Source: Halococcus hamelinensis 100A6 (GTDB taxonomy: Archaea; Halobacteriota; Halobacteria; Halobacteriales; Halococcaceae). Taken from it: DNA of 56,383 bases. Positions 48,539 to 56,383 of the stretch are shown piece by piece. A program made the position numbers and the translations under genes. The stretch is taken from contig NZ_AOMB01000031.1 of assembly GCF_000336675.1 (NCBI RefSeq), forward strand, positions 36,720 to 93,102, in the 5' to 3' direction. Each line of letters opens with the position of its first letter. Position 1 is the first letter of the stretch. The notes beneath the pieces are model-generated. The model saw only the letters and a program-made list of their open reading frames with translations. It searched no databases and was not told the DNA's origin.

Positions 48539-48967
48539 TCACTCGGTCGTGGACCGCCCCGAGCGCGTGTACCGCCAAGCCCAGAGGACCAGCACGCCCT
48601 GGAGCGGGAGCCGTGCCCAGAGCCCCGCTTCGGCGAGCCCGCGAGCACGGTCGGGGACCGACTCGGGGACCATCCCGCTGGTCGCCATGTGGACGTTCGC
48701 CGGGAACACCGCGACCAGCAGCGCCACGATCCCCCAGGCCGAGAGCGAGCGCGTTCGCCGGATCGTGACCCCGACCCCGAAAACGACCTCGGCGAGCCCG
48801 GAGAGGTAGACGAGCGCCACCGGACGGGGGAGGGACGGTGGAACGATCCGGGCGAACGCCTTCGGGACGAGGAAGTGGAGCACGCCCGCGACCACGTAGA
48901 CGAACCCCATCACGATGCACAGCGGACGTTCGAACCCGATCCTCGCACCGTCGGTGTCGGTAGCCAT
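48539..48967 (-). CDS. DoxX-like membrane protein
   Basis: This 142-residue protein has four hydrophobic helices. The segment VMGFVYVVAGVLHFLVPKAFARIVPP and the following YLSGLAEVVFGVGV match the DoxX/DoxX-like superfamily as commonly seen in archaeal and bacterial four-helix proteins. The ATG at 48967 (MATDTDGARIGF) removes an implausible upstream extension. The family includes a quinone-linked thiosulfate oxidoreductase subunit, but most members have no proven role, and no partner gene is present here. Confidence 0.78.
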   Translation of the reverse strand: MATDTDGARIGFERPLCIVMGFVYVVAGVLHFLVPKAFARIVPPSLPRPVALVYLSGLAEVVFGVGVTIRRTRSLSAWGIVALLVAVFPANVHMATSGMVPESVPDRARGLAEAGLWARLPLQGVLVLWAWRYTRSGRSTTE

Positions 48968-49113
48968 GGGACACGTATCGAGCGGAACGGGATAGCCTTT
49001 GGCTCGGCTCACACCGGGTCTTCGAGGACCTCGAATCCGGAACGGTCGGGTGGTCGCCGACGACGGTGACCGGCCGCAGGAACCCTTTTGGTGCCGACGC
49101 GGGATGACGATCC

Positions 49114-50565
49114 ATGTCGGATATTCCGTTCGCCACCGCGACGTCGCTCGCACGGCGGGTCCGCGCGGGCGACCTGTCGCCGGTCGACGTCGTCGAGGCG
49201 TACCTCGACCGGACCGCCGCCCGCAACGACGTCACGAACGCCTACGTCACGCTCATCGAGGACGATGCCCGCGAGCGTGCCCACGAGGTCGGAGCGGCGG
49301 TCGAGCGCGGCGAGGACCCGGGCCCGCTCGCCGGGGTGCCGGTCGCGCTCAAGGACCTCTTCGGCTACAAGGCGGGCGTCCCGGCGACGATGGGGTCGGC
49401 GGCGGTCGGGGAGTTCGTCCCCGAGGAGAGCGCCGTCGTCACCGAACGCCTCGAAGCCGCTGGCGCGGTCGTCATCGGCACGACGAACGCCCCGGAGTTC
49501 GGCCACAAACTCGTCACGGAGAACCCGCTCCACGGCCGGACGGGAACCCCCTTCGACCCCGAGCGGGTTTCCGGCGGGTCGTCGGGCGGCAGCGCGGCCG
49601 CCGTGGCCGACGGCCTCGCGGCGTTCGCCCAGGGTTCGGACATGGGGGGCTCGATACGCGTTCCCGCCACCTTCTGTGGCGTCTACGGGATCAAGCCCTC
49701 CTTCGGCCGGGTGCCGACCGCCACCCGGCCCGACGGGTTCGCTCTGTCGACCCCCTTCACGAGCATCGGCCCGCTCGCGCGCACCGTCGAGGACGCCGCG
49801 CTCGCGCTCGACGTCCTCTCGGGGCCACACCCCCGCGACCCGTACAGTCTCCCCGAGTCGACGGGCTCCTACCGTGACGCGCTCGACCGCGACACGCAGG
49901 ATCTCAGCGTGGCGTACAGCCCCGACCTCGGGATCTTCGACGTCGCCGAGCGCGTCGCCGACGTCACCGACGACGCGCTCTCCGACCTCGCGGGGGTCGT
50001 GGACGGGGTCGACCGAACCGATCCGCCCTACGACGGGACGCTCTCGAACCTCCGATACGCGTTCACGGGGATCTCGACCGTCGTGTTCGCGTCGATGGTC
50101 GACGGTTTCGAGGCCGAGGGCCTCATCGGCGACGGCGACCGCGAGCGGCTCTCGTCCTCGGTGCGGACGATGGTCCGGATCGGCGAGGACTCCGACGCGG
50201 TCTCGTACAAGCGCGCCGACCGCCCACGAACCGACTTCTACGACGCCGTCGAGACGATTTTCGACGAGTACGACCTATTGGTGACCCCGACGACGGCGGT
50301 GCCCCCGTTCGAACACGGGCAGGACGGTCCCCAAGAGATCGACGGCCGGTCGGTCGCGAACCCGGTCGTGGACTGGTGTCTCACCTGGCCGTTCAACCTC
50401 ACCGGGCACCCGGTCGCGTCGGTACCGGCGGGGTTCGTCGACGGGCTGCCGGTCGGGCTGCAAGTCGTCGGTCGGCGACACGCCGACGAGACGGTGCTCG
50501 CGGCGAGCGCCGCGCTCGAACGTGTCCGGCCCTGGCAGGACACCTATCCCGGACGGAGCTCGTAG
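49114..50565 (+). CDS. Amidase signature family protein
   Basis: This 483-residue hydrolase has the full Ser-cisSer-Lys catalytic set: Lys80 in VALKDLF, the GGSSGGS loop at residues 154-160 holding the cis-serine, and the nucleophile Ser180 in GSDMGGSIRVPA. It is not GatA in context, since no gatB or gatC is adjacent. It begins MSDIPFATATSLARRVRAG, a typical amidase start. Likely substrates are aliphatic or aryl amides, with ammonia as product. It lies outside the hydrolase island at 36-44 kb but could contribute to similar chemistry. Confidence 0.92.
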   Translation: MSDIPFATATSLARRVRAGDLSPVDVVEAYLDRTAARNDVTNAYVTLIEDDARERAHEVGAAVERGEDPGPLAGVPVALKDLFGYKAGVPATMGSAAVGEFVPEESAVVTERLEAAGAVVIGTTNAPEFGHKLVTENPLHGRTGTPFDPERVSGGSSGGSAAAVADGLAAFAQGSDMGGSIRVPATFCGVYGIKPSFGRVPTATRPDGFALSTPFTSIGPLARTVEDAALALDVLSGPHPRDPYSLPESTGSYRDALDRDTQDLSVAYSPDLGIFDVAERVADVTDDALSDLAGVVDGVDRTDPPYDGTLSNLRYAFTGISTVVFASMVDGFEAEGLIGDGDRERLSSSVRTMVRIGEDSDAVSYKRADRPRTDFYDAVETIFDEYDLLVTPTTAVPPFEHGQDGPQEIDGRSVANPVVDWCLTWPFNLTGHPVASVPAGFVDGLPVGLQVVGRRHADETVLAASAALERVRPWQDTYPGRSS

Positions 50566-50685
50566 CTCGTTTCGAATCCATTCACCGCCGCCGACGACGA
50601 ACGACCGGTCCCCTTCGTCCGCCGTTCGATCGGGCGTTGCGTCCGCAACCCGCGGCTTTTTGCGTTTTCGTGCCCTCGATCGCTC

Positions 50686-52356
50686 GTGGAATATTCGCAG
50701 CTCGTCGAGTGTTACGACCGTCTCGACGCCACCCCGTCGACGCTCGAGAAGACGGCCATCCTCGCCGAGCTGTTCGCCGACGCCGGCGACCTCCTGCCGG
50801 AGCTCACCGGGCTCGCCCGCGGGCGGGTCTTCGCCTCGTGGGAGCCCGACGACCTCGGCGTCTCGTCGTCGCTGACGGTTCGCGCCCTGAGCGACGCCAC
50901 GGGCGTCGACGCCGACCGGATCGGTGACTGGCGACGCGAGACGGGCGATCTCGGCGACGCCGCGGCGAAAGCGGTCGAGAACCGCGTCCAGACGACGCTG
51001 TTCTCGGGAAGCCTCTCGGTTCGGCGGGTCTACGACACGCTTCGCGGCCTCGCCACGTACGAGGGACCGGGCAGCCAGACCCGGGCGACCGACGATATCG
51101 CCGATCTGCTCGGGGACGCGAGCTCCGACGAGGCCCGGTACGTCGTCCGGACCATCGTGGGGACGATGCGACTGGGCGTCGGGGAGGGCACCATCCGCGA
51201 CGCGCTCGCGAGGGCGTTCCTCGACGACGCCGACGACGCGGTCCGGGCGGTCGAACGCGCCTACGAGGTCACGAATGACTTTCGAGTGGTCGGCGAGACG
51301 GCCCGTGACCGGGGTCGTGAGGGACTCGACGAGCTCGAAGCCGAGCTCTTCCGACCGGTGAAGGCCATGCTGGCGCGGAAAGCGGAAGGTCTCGAGGACG
51401 CGCTGGAGTCGATCGAACGACCGCTGCTCGAATACAAGTACGACGGGATGCGGGTGAAGATCCACGTCGACGGCGACGAGATCCGGGTGTTCACCCGCCG
51501 GCTCGAAGACGTCACCGAACAGTTCCCGGACGTCGTCGAGGCGGTTCGGGACGAGGTGACCGCGGAAACGGCGGTCGTCGAAGCCGAGGTGGTGGGCTAC
51601 GACCCCGAGACCGGCCGGCCGATACCGTTTCAGGAGTTCTCGAAGCGCATCAAGCGCAAGACCGACATCGACGAACTCGCGGCCGCGCACCCGGTCACGG
51701 TCCACGCCTTCGACCTGCTCTATCACGACGACGACCCGCTCGTCGAAGCGGCGCTCTCGGACCGACTCTCACGCCTCGAAGCGGTCATCGACCCCGGAAG
51801 CGAGACGGTCGTGCGCGCCGAACACGTTCGCACCGACGCGCTCGAAACGGCAGAGGAGTTCTACGGGGACGCGCTCGACGCCGGCCAGGAGGGCCTGATG
51901 GTGAAGAACCTCGATGCGGGCTACCAGCCGGGCTCGCGGGTCGGCTACATGCTGAAGGTCAAACCCACGATGGAGCCGCTCGACCTCGTCGTGGTCCAGG
52001 CCAAGTGGAGCGCGGGCCGCAAGAGCGAGTGGCTGGGACGACTACGACTGGCCTGCTGGGACGCCGACTGCGAGGAACTCCGCGAGGTCGGGCGGATGTT
52101 CTCCGGGCTCACGGACGCCGAGCTCCGCGAGATAACCGAGAAGCTCGAACCCCTCATCGAGTCCGTGGAGGGTCGGACGGCGAAACTCCGCCCGGAGGTG
52201 GTCGTCGAGGTCGAGTACGAGGCGATACAGGAGTCCACGAAATACGATTCGGGCTACGCACTCCGCTTCCCCCGGTTCGGCGGCTTTCGCGACGACCTCG
52301 GCCCCGAGGACGCCGACCGGTTCGAACGGGTGAAACGGCTCTACGAGGACCAATGA
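50686..52356 (+). CDS. lig: ATP-dependent DNA ligase
   Basis: This 556-residue enzyme seals nicks in DNA. The N-terminal DNA-binding domain covers residues 1-215, including GTMRLGVGEGTIRDALA. The adenylation domain has the nucleophile Lys251 in EYKYDGMR, with motifs EAEVVGYD (III), EGLMVKN (IV) and LKVKP (V). The OB-fold domain completes the C-terminus, with FPRFGGFRDDL. The GTG start at 50686 is supported by an AT-rich TATA-like element (GCTTTTTGCG) about 30 nt upstream. The length is normal for archaeal replicative ligase. It is followed by a metallo-beta-lactamase nuclease gene. Confidence 0.95.
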   Translation: MEYSQLVECYDRLDATPSTLEKTAILAELFADAGDLLPELTGLARGRVFASWEPDDLGVSSSLTVRALSDATGVDADRIGDWRRETGDLGDAAAKAVENRVQTTLFSGSLSVRRVYDTLRGLATYEGPGSQTRATDDIADLLGDASSDEARYVVRTIVGTMRLGVGEGTIRDALARAFLDDADDAVRAVERAYEVTNDFRVVGETARDRGREGLDELEAELFRPVKAMLARKAEGLEDALESIERPLLEYKYDGMRVKIHVDGDEIRVFTRRLEDVTEQFPDVVEAVRDEVTAETAVVEAEVVGYDPETGRPIPFQEFSKRIKRKTDIDELAAAHPVTVHAFDLLYHDDDPLVEAALSDRLSRLEAVIDPGSETVVRAEHVRTDALETAEEFYGDALDAGQEGLMVKNLDAGYQPGSRVGYMLKVKPTMEPLDLVVVQAKWSAGRKSEWLGRLRLACWDADCEELREVGRMFSGLTDAELREITEKLEPLIESVEGRTAKLRPEVVVEVEYEAIQESTKYDSGYALRFPRFGGFRDDLGPEDADRFERVKRLYEDQ

Positions 52357-52417
52357 CCAGCCGAAAGACACGAACGAGTCGTCCCGTGCGACCCGCGTGT
52401 TTGGAGGAACCGCCCCG

Positions 52418-53425
52418 ATGAGCGGTGCCGTCAGCCTCCGGGACGGCGTTCGAATCGAACTCTCGACGGGCGAGACGTTCGTCGCGGACGCCACCGAGCC
52501 CGCGGCGGACATCGTGGGACTGAGCCACGCCCACGGCGACCACCTCTACACGCGCGCTCCCGAGGCGGTGGTCTGCTCCGACGTCACGGCCCGGCTGGCG
52601 AACGCCCGCCGTGAGGACGAGGGACCGCTCACTCGAACCACCCATCCGCGAGTCGATCAGGTCCCGGCGGGCCACGTTCCGGGCTCCCGAGCGACGATCG
52701 TCGACGACCCGGACGGGACGACCTACCTCTACACGGGTGACTTCTCGCCGCGCTCGCGGTTCGTGCTCGACGGGTTCGACGCCGCCGCCGTCGCGGACGA
52801 GTACGACGTGGACGTCCTGATCACCGAGACGACCTACGGAGAACCCAAGTACGTCTTCGACGACCAGGACGTGCTCGAAGCGCGTATCGTCGACTGGTTG
52901 GACGAGACCCACGAAACGCCCGTCCTGCTCTTCGGCTACACCCTGGGTCGCGCCCAGGAACTCGAACTCCTGGTCGGGCGCTCGGACCGCGAGCGGCTGT
53001 TCGTCACCGATGCCACGGCGCGACTGAACGCGATCATCGAGGACGCCTGTGACGTCGACTTCGGGGCCGAACGCTACGAGGAGGCGACCACGCTTGGGGC
53101 GGGCGACGCGTTGCTCCTCCCGGCACAGACGAACCGGCTCTCGTTCGTCGACTCGATCGCCGAGTCGACCGGGGCGCTGAAAGCGGGCTTTTCGGGGTGG
53201 GCCATCGAGGAGTCGTTCAAGTATCGGGGGAGCTACGACGAGACGTTCGTGCTCTCGGACCACAGCGACTTCTCGGAGCTGGTCGACACCGTCGAGACGC
53301 TGGAGCCCGAGCGAGTCTACACCCAGCACGGCTTCGCCGACGCGTTCGCGACCCACCTCGAAACCGAGTTCGACCTCACGGCGCGGTCGCTGAAGAACAA
53401 CCAGACCGCGCTGAGCGACTTCTGA
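52418..53425 (+). CDS. SNM1-like metallo-beta-lactamase exonuclease, DNA-ligase-linked
   Basis: This 335-residue protein has the metal motif SHAHGDH (His37, His39, Asp41, His42), a further His in PAGHVPGSRA, the Asp of YTGDFSPRSRF and late motifs LSDHSDF and TQHGF. This is the beta-CASP/SNM1 arrangement of nucleic-acid nucleases. The ATG at 52418 was chosen because GGAGG lies 10 nt upstream. Bacterial genomes often place a ligase-associated exonuclease of this kind next to an ATP-dependent ligase, and the same pairing is seen here. RNA 3'-end processing is the alternative role for archaeal homologues. Confidence 0.87.
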   Translation: MSGAVSLRDGVRIELSTGETFVADATEPAADIVGLSHAHGDHLYTRAPEAVVCSDVTARLANARREDEGPLTRTTHPRVDQVPAGHVPGSRATIVDDPDGTTYLYTGDFSPRSRFVLDGFDAAAVADEYDVDVLITETTYGEPKYVFDDQDVLEARIVDWLDETHETPVLLFGYTLGRAQELELLVGRSDRERLFVTDATARLNAIIEDACDVDFGAERYEEATTLGAGDALLLPAQTNRLSFVDSIAESTGALKAGFSGWAIEESFKYRGSYDETFVLSDHSDFSELVDTVETLEPERVYTQHGFADAFATHLETEFDLTARSLKNNQTALSDF

Positions 53426-53617
53426 GGGGCGTGTTCGCCCGTTCACCACGCGAACGGACGGCCGTCTCTCCCGTACTCGCTTCCGGCTATCGTTCGACGA
53501 GGGCGATGCTCGTCTCCCGACCCCTCCCGAGCCACGAAAGCGGATAGAACCCAGGACGACGATAGTTTTTTCATCACGGAACGCGGTGTACGATTACGTG
53601 CGTCGGCACGCAAAACT

Positions 53618-54793
53618 ATGACAGACGATACCACCAACTCCGAGGAGGGGGTCCTCGAACTCGTCGGGCGAGTCGAAGGTCAGGTTCGCTCACGACGGGA
53701 AATGATGGGCGACGCGCTCAAAGTCGGGGCCGGTGTGACCGCGCTCTCGGCGCTCGGTGCCGGGACCGTCGCCGCAAACGACGACTCGAGTTCGGGTTCG
53801 GGTTCGGACGACGACCCCAGCGACGTCGACATCCTGAACTACGCGCTCGCGCTCGAACACCTCGAATACGCCTTCTACGACGAGTTCCTCGCCGACCACT
53901 CCGAGCGGGAGGTCGAGAGCTCGGCGGTCGCGAACTACTTCGCGCGACCGACGCTCCAGTACTCGGTCTACCAGCAGATCGAGGACGTCAGGGACCACGA
54001 GAAGGCCCACGTCGACGCGCTCACCGAGACCATCGAGCAGCTCGGTGGGACGCCCGTCGAACCCGCCGACTACGAGTTCCCGTACGACTCGATGGAGGAG
54101 TTCGTCGCCGTCGCCGACCGCCTCGAAACCGTCGGGGTCTCGGCCTACGCCGGCGCGGCACCCATGATCGACAGCGAGGAGGTCCTCAAGGCCGCACTCT
54201 CGATCCACAGCGTCGAGGCCAACCACTCGACGTACTTCCAGCTCCTCCACCTCCAGCGTCCCGCGCCGAACGCGTTCAACCCGGCGCGGACGATGGACCA
54301 GGTGCTCCCGATCGCCAAGCAGTTCATCGTCGGTGCCGAGGGCGGCAGCGGCGACGACTCCGAGGGTGACGACGCCGACGTGATCCGCCAGACCACCGTC
54401 CAGCTCTCGGGCGACAAGGAAGTCCCGCCGGTCGACACCGACGCCAGCGGCGAGGCGGGGCTCACGCTCGTCAGGCGACAGGACGGCAGCTACGCGGTGC
54501 GATACGACCTCTCGGTGATGAACATCGAGGACGTCACGGCGGCCCACTTCCATCTCGGCGGGTCCGAGGAGAACGGCCCGGTCGTCGCCTTCCTCTACGG
54601 TCCGAACGAGGACGGCACCAGCGAGGACGGCCAGATCGCGAGCGGCACGATCACGGAGTCAGACCTCGTGGGGCCGCTCGAAGGCAAGACCGTCGCCGAC
54701 CTGCAGTCGATGGCCGACGAGGGGCTCTACGTGAACGTTCACACCAAAGCCAACCCCGACGGCGAGCTCCGCGGCCAGGTCCCGCTCGAATAG
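53618..54793 (+). CDS. Ferritin-like domain protein fused to a CHRD domain
   Basis: This 391-residue exported protein has an RSRREMM twin-arginine-like motif and a hydrophobic signal segment (about 36-54), then a Ser/Gly/Asp linker. A four-helix ferritin-like domain (about 68-235) has candidate metal ligands in LEHLEYAFYDEF, DHEKAHVDAL and SVEANHSTYF. A C-terminal CHRD domain (about 265-391) begins TTVQLSGDKEVPPVDT and contains AAHFHLGG and VNVHTKANPDGELRGQV. Each domain is common in haloarchaea, but the fusion is unusual. It may combine metal or redox chemistry with cell-surface binding. The lack of a lipobox suggests a secreted or weakly attached protein. Confidence 0.85.
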   Translation: MTDDTTNSEEGVLELVGRVEGQVRSRREMMGDALKVGAGVTALSALGAGTVAANDDSSSGSGSDDDPSDVDILNYALALEHLEYAFYDEFLADHSEREVESSAVANYFARPTLQYSVYQQIEDVRDHEKAHVDALTETIEQLGGTPVEPADYEFPYDSMEEFVAVADRLETVGVSAYAGAAPMIDSEEVLKAALSIHSVEANHSTYFQLLHLQRPAPNAFNPARTMDQVLPIAKQFIVGAEGGSGDDSEGDDADVIRQTTVQLSGDKEVPPVDTDASGEAGLTLVRRQDGSYAVRYDLSVMNIEDVTAAHFHLGGSEENGPVVAFLYGPNEDGTSEDGQIASGTITESDLVGPLEGKTVADLQSMADEGLYVNVHTKANPDGELRGQVPLE

Positions 54794-54824
54794 CTGCCCA
54801 GTCGATAACGCCGATTCACACCTA

Positions 54825-54840
54825 ACGGGTCGCGACCCGT
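54825..54840 (+). terminator. Palindrome and T-rich stretch after ferritin-CHRD gene
   Basis: ACGGGTCGCGACCCGT is a perfect 16-nt palindrome 32 nt after the stop codon, followed by CCCTTCTTTCG. It lies between convergent genes and could help transcription termination in both directions. Archaeal termination usually relies on T-rich tracts, and only a short one is present. Confidence 0.35.
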
Positions 54841-54872
54841 CCGACCCTTCTTTCGCGTAATGATTTCGTCCG

Positions 54873-55811
54873 CTAGTACGTTTCGAGCGCCTCCAGAAAC
54901 GTCTCGACGAACGCCTCGGTATCGATGTCGAGCGCGACGTGGGTGTTCGGAGCCTCGACGTTCGGCCACTCGTCGTTCACCCCACGAACGTCGGCGACCG
55001 TTCGACCGTAGGTCGACTCGCCCCTCGTCTCCACGGTCGCGAAGGTGTACTCGGTGTCGAGGATCCCCGGGTCGACGACCTCGGCGACGGCACACGCGTC
55101 GTGGATCGGGACGCCGTCTCGCTCGAACGAGGCCTCGTGGACGTCGAGGAAGTAGGTCAACAGGTCCGCGACGACCGTCGTGACCTCGGTGTTCAGTTCG
55201 CGGATCCGTGTCACGTGGTCACGGTCGAGGCGGGCCTTGCGGGTGACGTTCAGCCCGACCATCGTGACGTCGACGTCGGCTTCGAAGACCACCTTCGCCG
55301 CCTCCGGGTCGGCGAAGACGTTGAACTCCGCGGCCGGCGTGACGTTCCCGTCCCCGGTGGTGCCACCCATCAGCACTATCCGCTCGATATCGTCGACGAC
55401 GTCCGGATGCTTCCGGAGCGCGACGGCGACGTTCGTGAGCGGCCCGACGGGCCCGATGTGGAGCGCCCCGCTCTCGGCGGCGGTTTCGACGATCGTCTCG
55501 ACGGCGTGTCGTTCGATCGGTTCCGTTCCCGGCTCGGGGAGATCCGCCCCGTCGAGGCCGCTCTCGCCGTGGACCCAGCCGGCGGTGACCTGGTCGCGAA
55601 CCAGCGGGGCTCCCATACCGCGGGCGACGGGGACGTCGGTGCGGTCGGCCAGGGTCAGCACGCGGCAGGCGTTTCGAGTCGTCTTTTCGATCGTCTGGTT
55701 GCCGGCGACCGTCGTGACGGCCGTGAGGTCGACCCGGTCGGACGCGAGCGCGAGTAAGAGCGCCATCGCGTCGTCGTGGCCCGGGTCGCAGTCGACGAGG
55801 AGGTCCTTCAT
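54873..55811 (-). CDS. Inosine-uridine preferring nucleoside hydrolase family protein (copy 2)
   Basis: This 312-residue IUNH enzyme has the exact calcium-site motif DCDPGHDDAMAL (residues 7-18), LMGGTTGDGNVTPAAEFNVFADPEAA and the C-terminal HDACAVAEVV, as in canonical nucleoside hydrolases. The ATG at 55811 was chosen over GTG 55829 because the TATA box at 55832-55842 is about 26 nt upstream of the ATG but adjacent to the GTG. Its motifs fit the family better than the paralogue at 22265-23230. It diverges from an aldo/keto reductase gene. The expected reaction is nucleoside to base plus ribose for salvage or catabolism. Confidence 0.92.
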   Translation of the reverse strand: MKDLLVDCDPGHDDAMALLLALASDRVDLTAVTTVAGNQTIEKTTRNACRVLTLADRTDVPVARGMGAPLVRDQVTAGWVHGESGLDGADLPEPGTEPIERHAVETIVETAAESGALHIGPVGPLTNVAVALRKHPDVVDDIERIVLMGGTTGDGNVTPAAEFNVFADPEAAKVVFEADVDVTMVGLNVTRKARLDRDHVTRIRELNTEVTTVVADLLTYFLDVHEASFERDGVPIHDACAVAEVVDPGILDTEYTFATVETRGESTYGRTVADVRGVNDEWPNVEAPNTHVALDIDTEAFVETFLEALETY

Positions 55812-55831
55812 GGCCCCGTTGGAAGCCACGC

Positions 55832-55842
55832 CGATAAATAGC
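55832..55842 (-). promoter_or_regulatory. TATA box of nucleoside hydrolase copy 2
   Basis: On the minus strand CTATTTATCGG lies about 26 nt before the ATG at 55811, giving a leaderless transcript and deciding the start codon. Confidence 0.65.
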
Positions 55843-55883
55843 CGTCCACTCCGGGGGTCCGAGAGCGACGGTCTACGGAACGA

Positions 55884-55891
55884 CTAATACC
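55884..55891 (+). promoter_or_regulatory. TATA-like element of aldo/keto reductase gene
   Basis: CTAATACC is centred about 25 nt before the GTG at 55912 and supports that GTG as a leaderless start. Confidence 0.5.
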
Positions 55892-55911
55892 CTCCCCCGA
55901 GTTCGGCGGCT

Positions 55912-56383
55912 GTGGCTATCCCATCCGTCTCCCTCCCGAACGGCGACGAGCTACCGATGGTCGGGCTCGGCACCGGCGGGCTCGGCACCGAGGCCGTCCG
56001 AACCGCCCTCGACATCGGCTACACCCGCCTCGACACGGCCGAAGCCTACGGCAACGAGGCCGAGATCGGCGAGGCGATCGCCGACGAGGACCGCGAGGAG
56101 CTCTTTCTCACTTCGAAGGTCCGTCCCGCGAACCTCCACTACGAGTCGGTGATCGAGGCTTGCGAGGCCTCGATCGACCGGCTCGGCACCGACTACCTCG
56201 ACCTCTATTTGATCCACTGGCCGAACCCCGCCATCTCGCTGCGCGAGACCCTCGACGCGATGGAGACGCTCCACGACGAGGGCAAGGTCCGGAACGTGGG
56301 CGTCTCGAACTTCAGCGCCTACCAGCTCAGCAACGCCCTCCACATCGCGGACGTGCCGATCGCCCTCAACCAGGTCGAGTTCC
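55912..56383 (+). CDS. Aldo/keto reductase, N-terminal part (runs off the window)
   Basis: The first 157 codons of an aldo/keto reductase are visible, starting at GTG (VAIPSVSLPNGDELP). The TIM-barrel family motifs are present: MVGLGTGGLG, then the catalytic tetrad Asp in RLDTAEAYGNE with its Tyr, Lys in LTSKVRP and His in LIHWPNP, and the GKVRNVGVSNFS signature. NADPH-dependent reduction of aldehydes or ketones is expected. The C-terminal cofactor loop lies outside the window. It is divergent from a nucleoside hydrolase gene; substrate unknown. Confidence 0.92.
   Translation, partial: MAIPSVSLPNGDELPMVGLGTGGLGTEAVRTALDIGYTRLDTAEAYGNEAEIGEAIADEDREELFLTSKVRPANLHYESVIEACEASIDRLGTDYLDLYLIHWPNPAISLRETLDAMETLHDEGKVRNVGVSNFSAYQLSNALHIADVPIALNQVEF

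Noticed and set aside
49114-50565. GatA subunit of tRNA amidotransferase
   Set aside because: The amidase motifs fit, but no gatB or gatC gene is adjacent and the sequence around the substrate site is of the general amidase type. A general amidase is the safer name.
1-56383. tRNA, rRNA and CRISPR arrays
   Set aside because: No T-loop plus acceptor pairing, no rRNA-like stretch and no regularly spaced direct repeats were seen on either strand by eye. A tRNA or covariance search would settle this.

Overview
The window is a 56.4 kb piece of a chromosome or large replicon from an extremely halophilic archaeon (class Halobacteria; genus not decidable by eye). The evidence is the high G+C content, Asp/Glu-rich proteins, Tat-type lipoprotein signals, archaeal TATA boxes about 25 nt upstream of start codons (leaderless transcripts), and archaeal markers: tRNA(Met) cytidine acetyltransferase, an archaeal-type ATP-dependent DNA ligase and haloarchaeal assimilatory nitrate genes. 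No tRNA, rRNA, CRISPR array or intact transposase was found.

Layout. 1-2131: the 3' part of a cobalt/nickel ECF transporter operon (cbiM end, CbiN-like, cbiQ, cbiO). 2336-7191: GntP-type permease, a membrane protein, an SDR oxidoreductase and a GH15 glucoamylase/trehalase-like enzyme. 7407-13974: an aa3-type heme-copper oxidase locus (coxA, coxB, coxC, several small membrane proteins), with an IS200/IS605-like scar between coxB and coxC. 14245-22127: nitrate assimilation (nitrite reductase, nasA, narK) plus a second nasA in inverted orientation. 22265-31583: nucleoside hydrolase, three Gfo/Idh/MocA dehydrogenases and a complete CUT1 sugar ABC transporter. 31622-35695: TmcA, a two-gene fluoride channel with a convincing fluoride riboswitch, and a DUF456 protein. 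35734-43813: an unusual catabolic island (two M20 amidohydrolases, creatininase-family enzyme, glucarate-dehydratase-like enolase-superfamily enzyme, soluble CapA-family protein, sodium:solute symporter). 43865-46599: a second complete cobalt/nickel ECF transporter. 46807-50565: small unknown proteins, a lipoprotein, a DoxX-like protein and an amidase. 50686-53425: DNA ligase with an SNM1-like nuclease. 53618-56383: a ferritin-like/CHRD fusion, a second nucleoside hydrolase and a truncated aldo/keto reductase.

How the parts work together. The cox genes build the terminal oxidase. NarK imports nitrate, NasA reduces it to nitrite and NasD reduces nitrite to ammonium. The ABC transporter and dehydrogenases suggest uptake and oxidation of a sugar or polyol. 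The 36-44 kb island looks like import by the symporter followed by hydrolysis of an amide-containing compound, but its substrate is unknown.

The most interesting items are the fluoride riboswitch with its split channel, the uncharacterised amide-catabolic island, the inverted nasA pair around narK, the CbiO lacking its switch histidine, a perfect palindrome on the start codon of the second cbiM, the ferritin-CHRD fusion, and a recurrent arrangement of short leader ORFs placed between a TATA box and the main gene.
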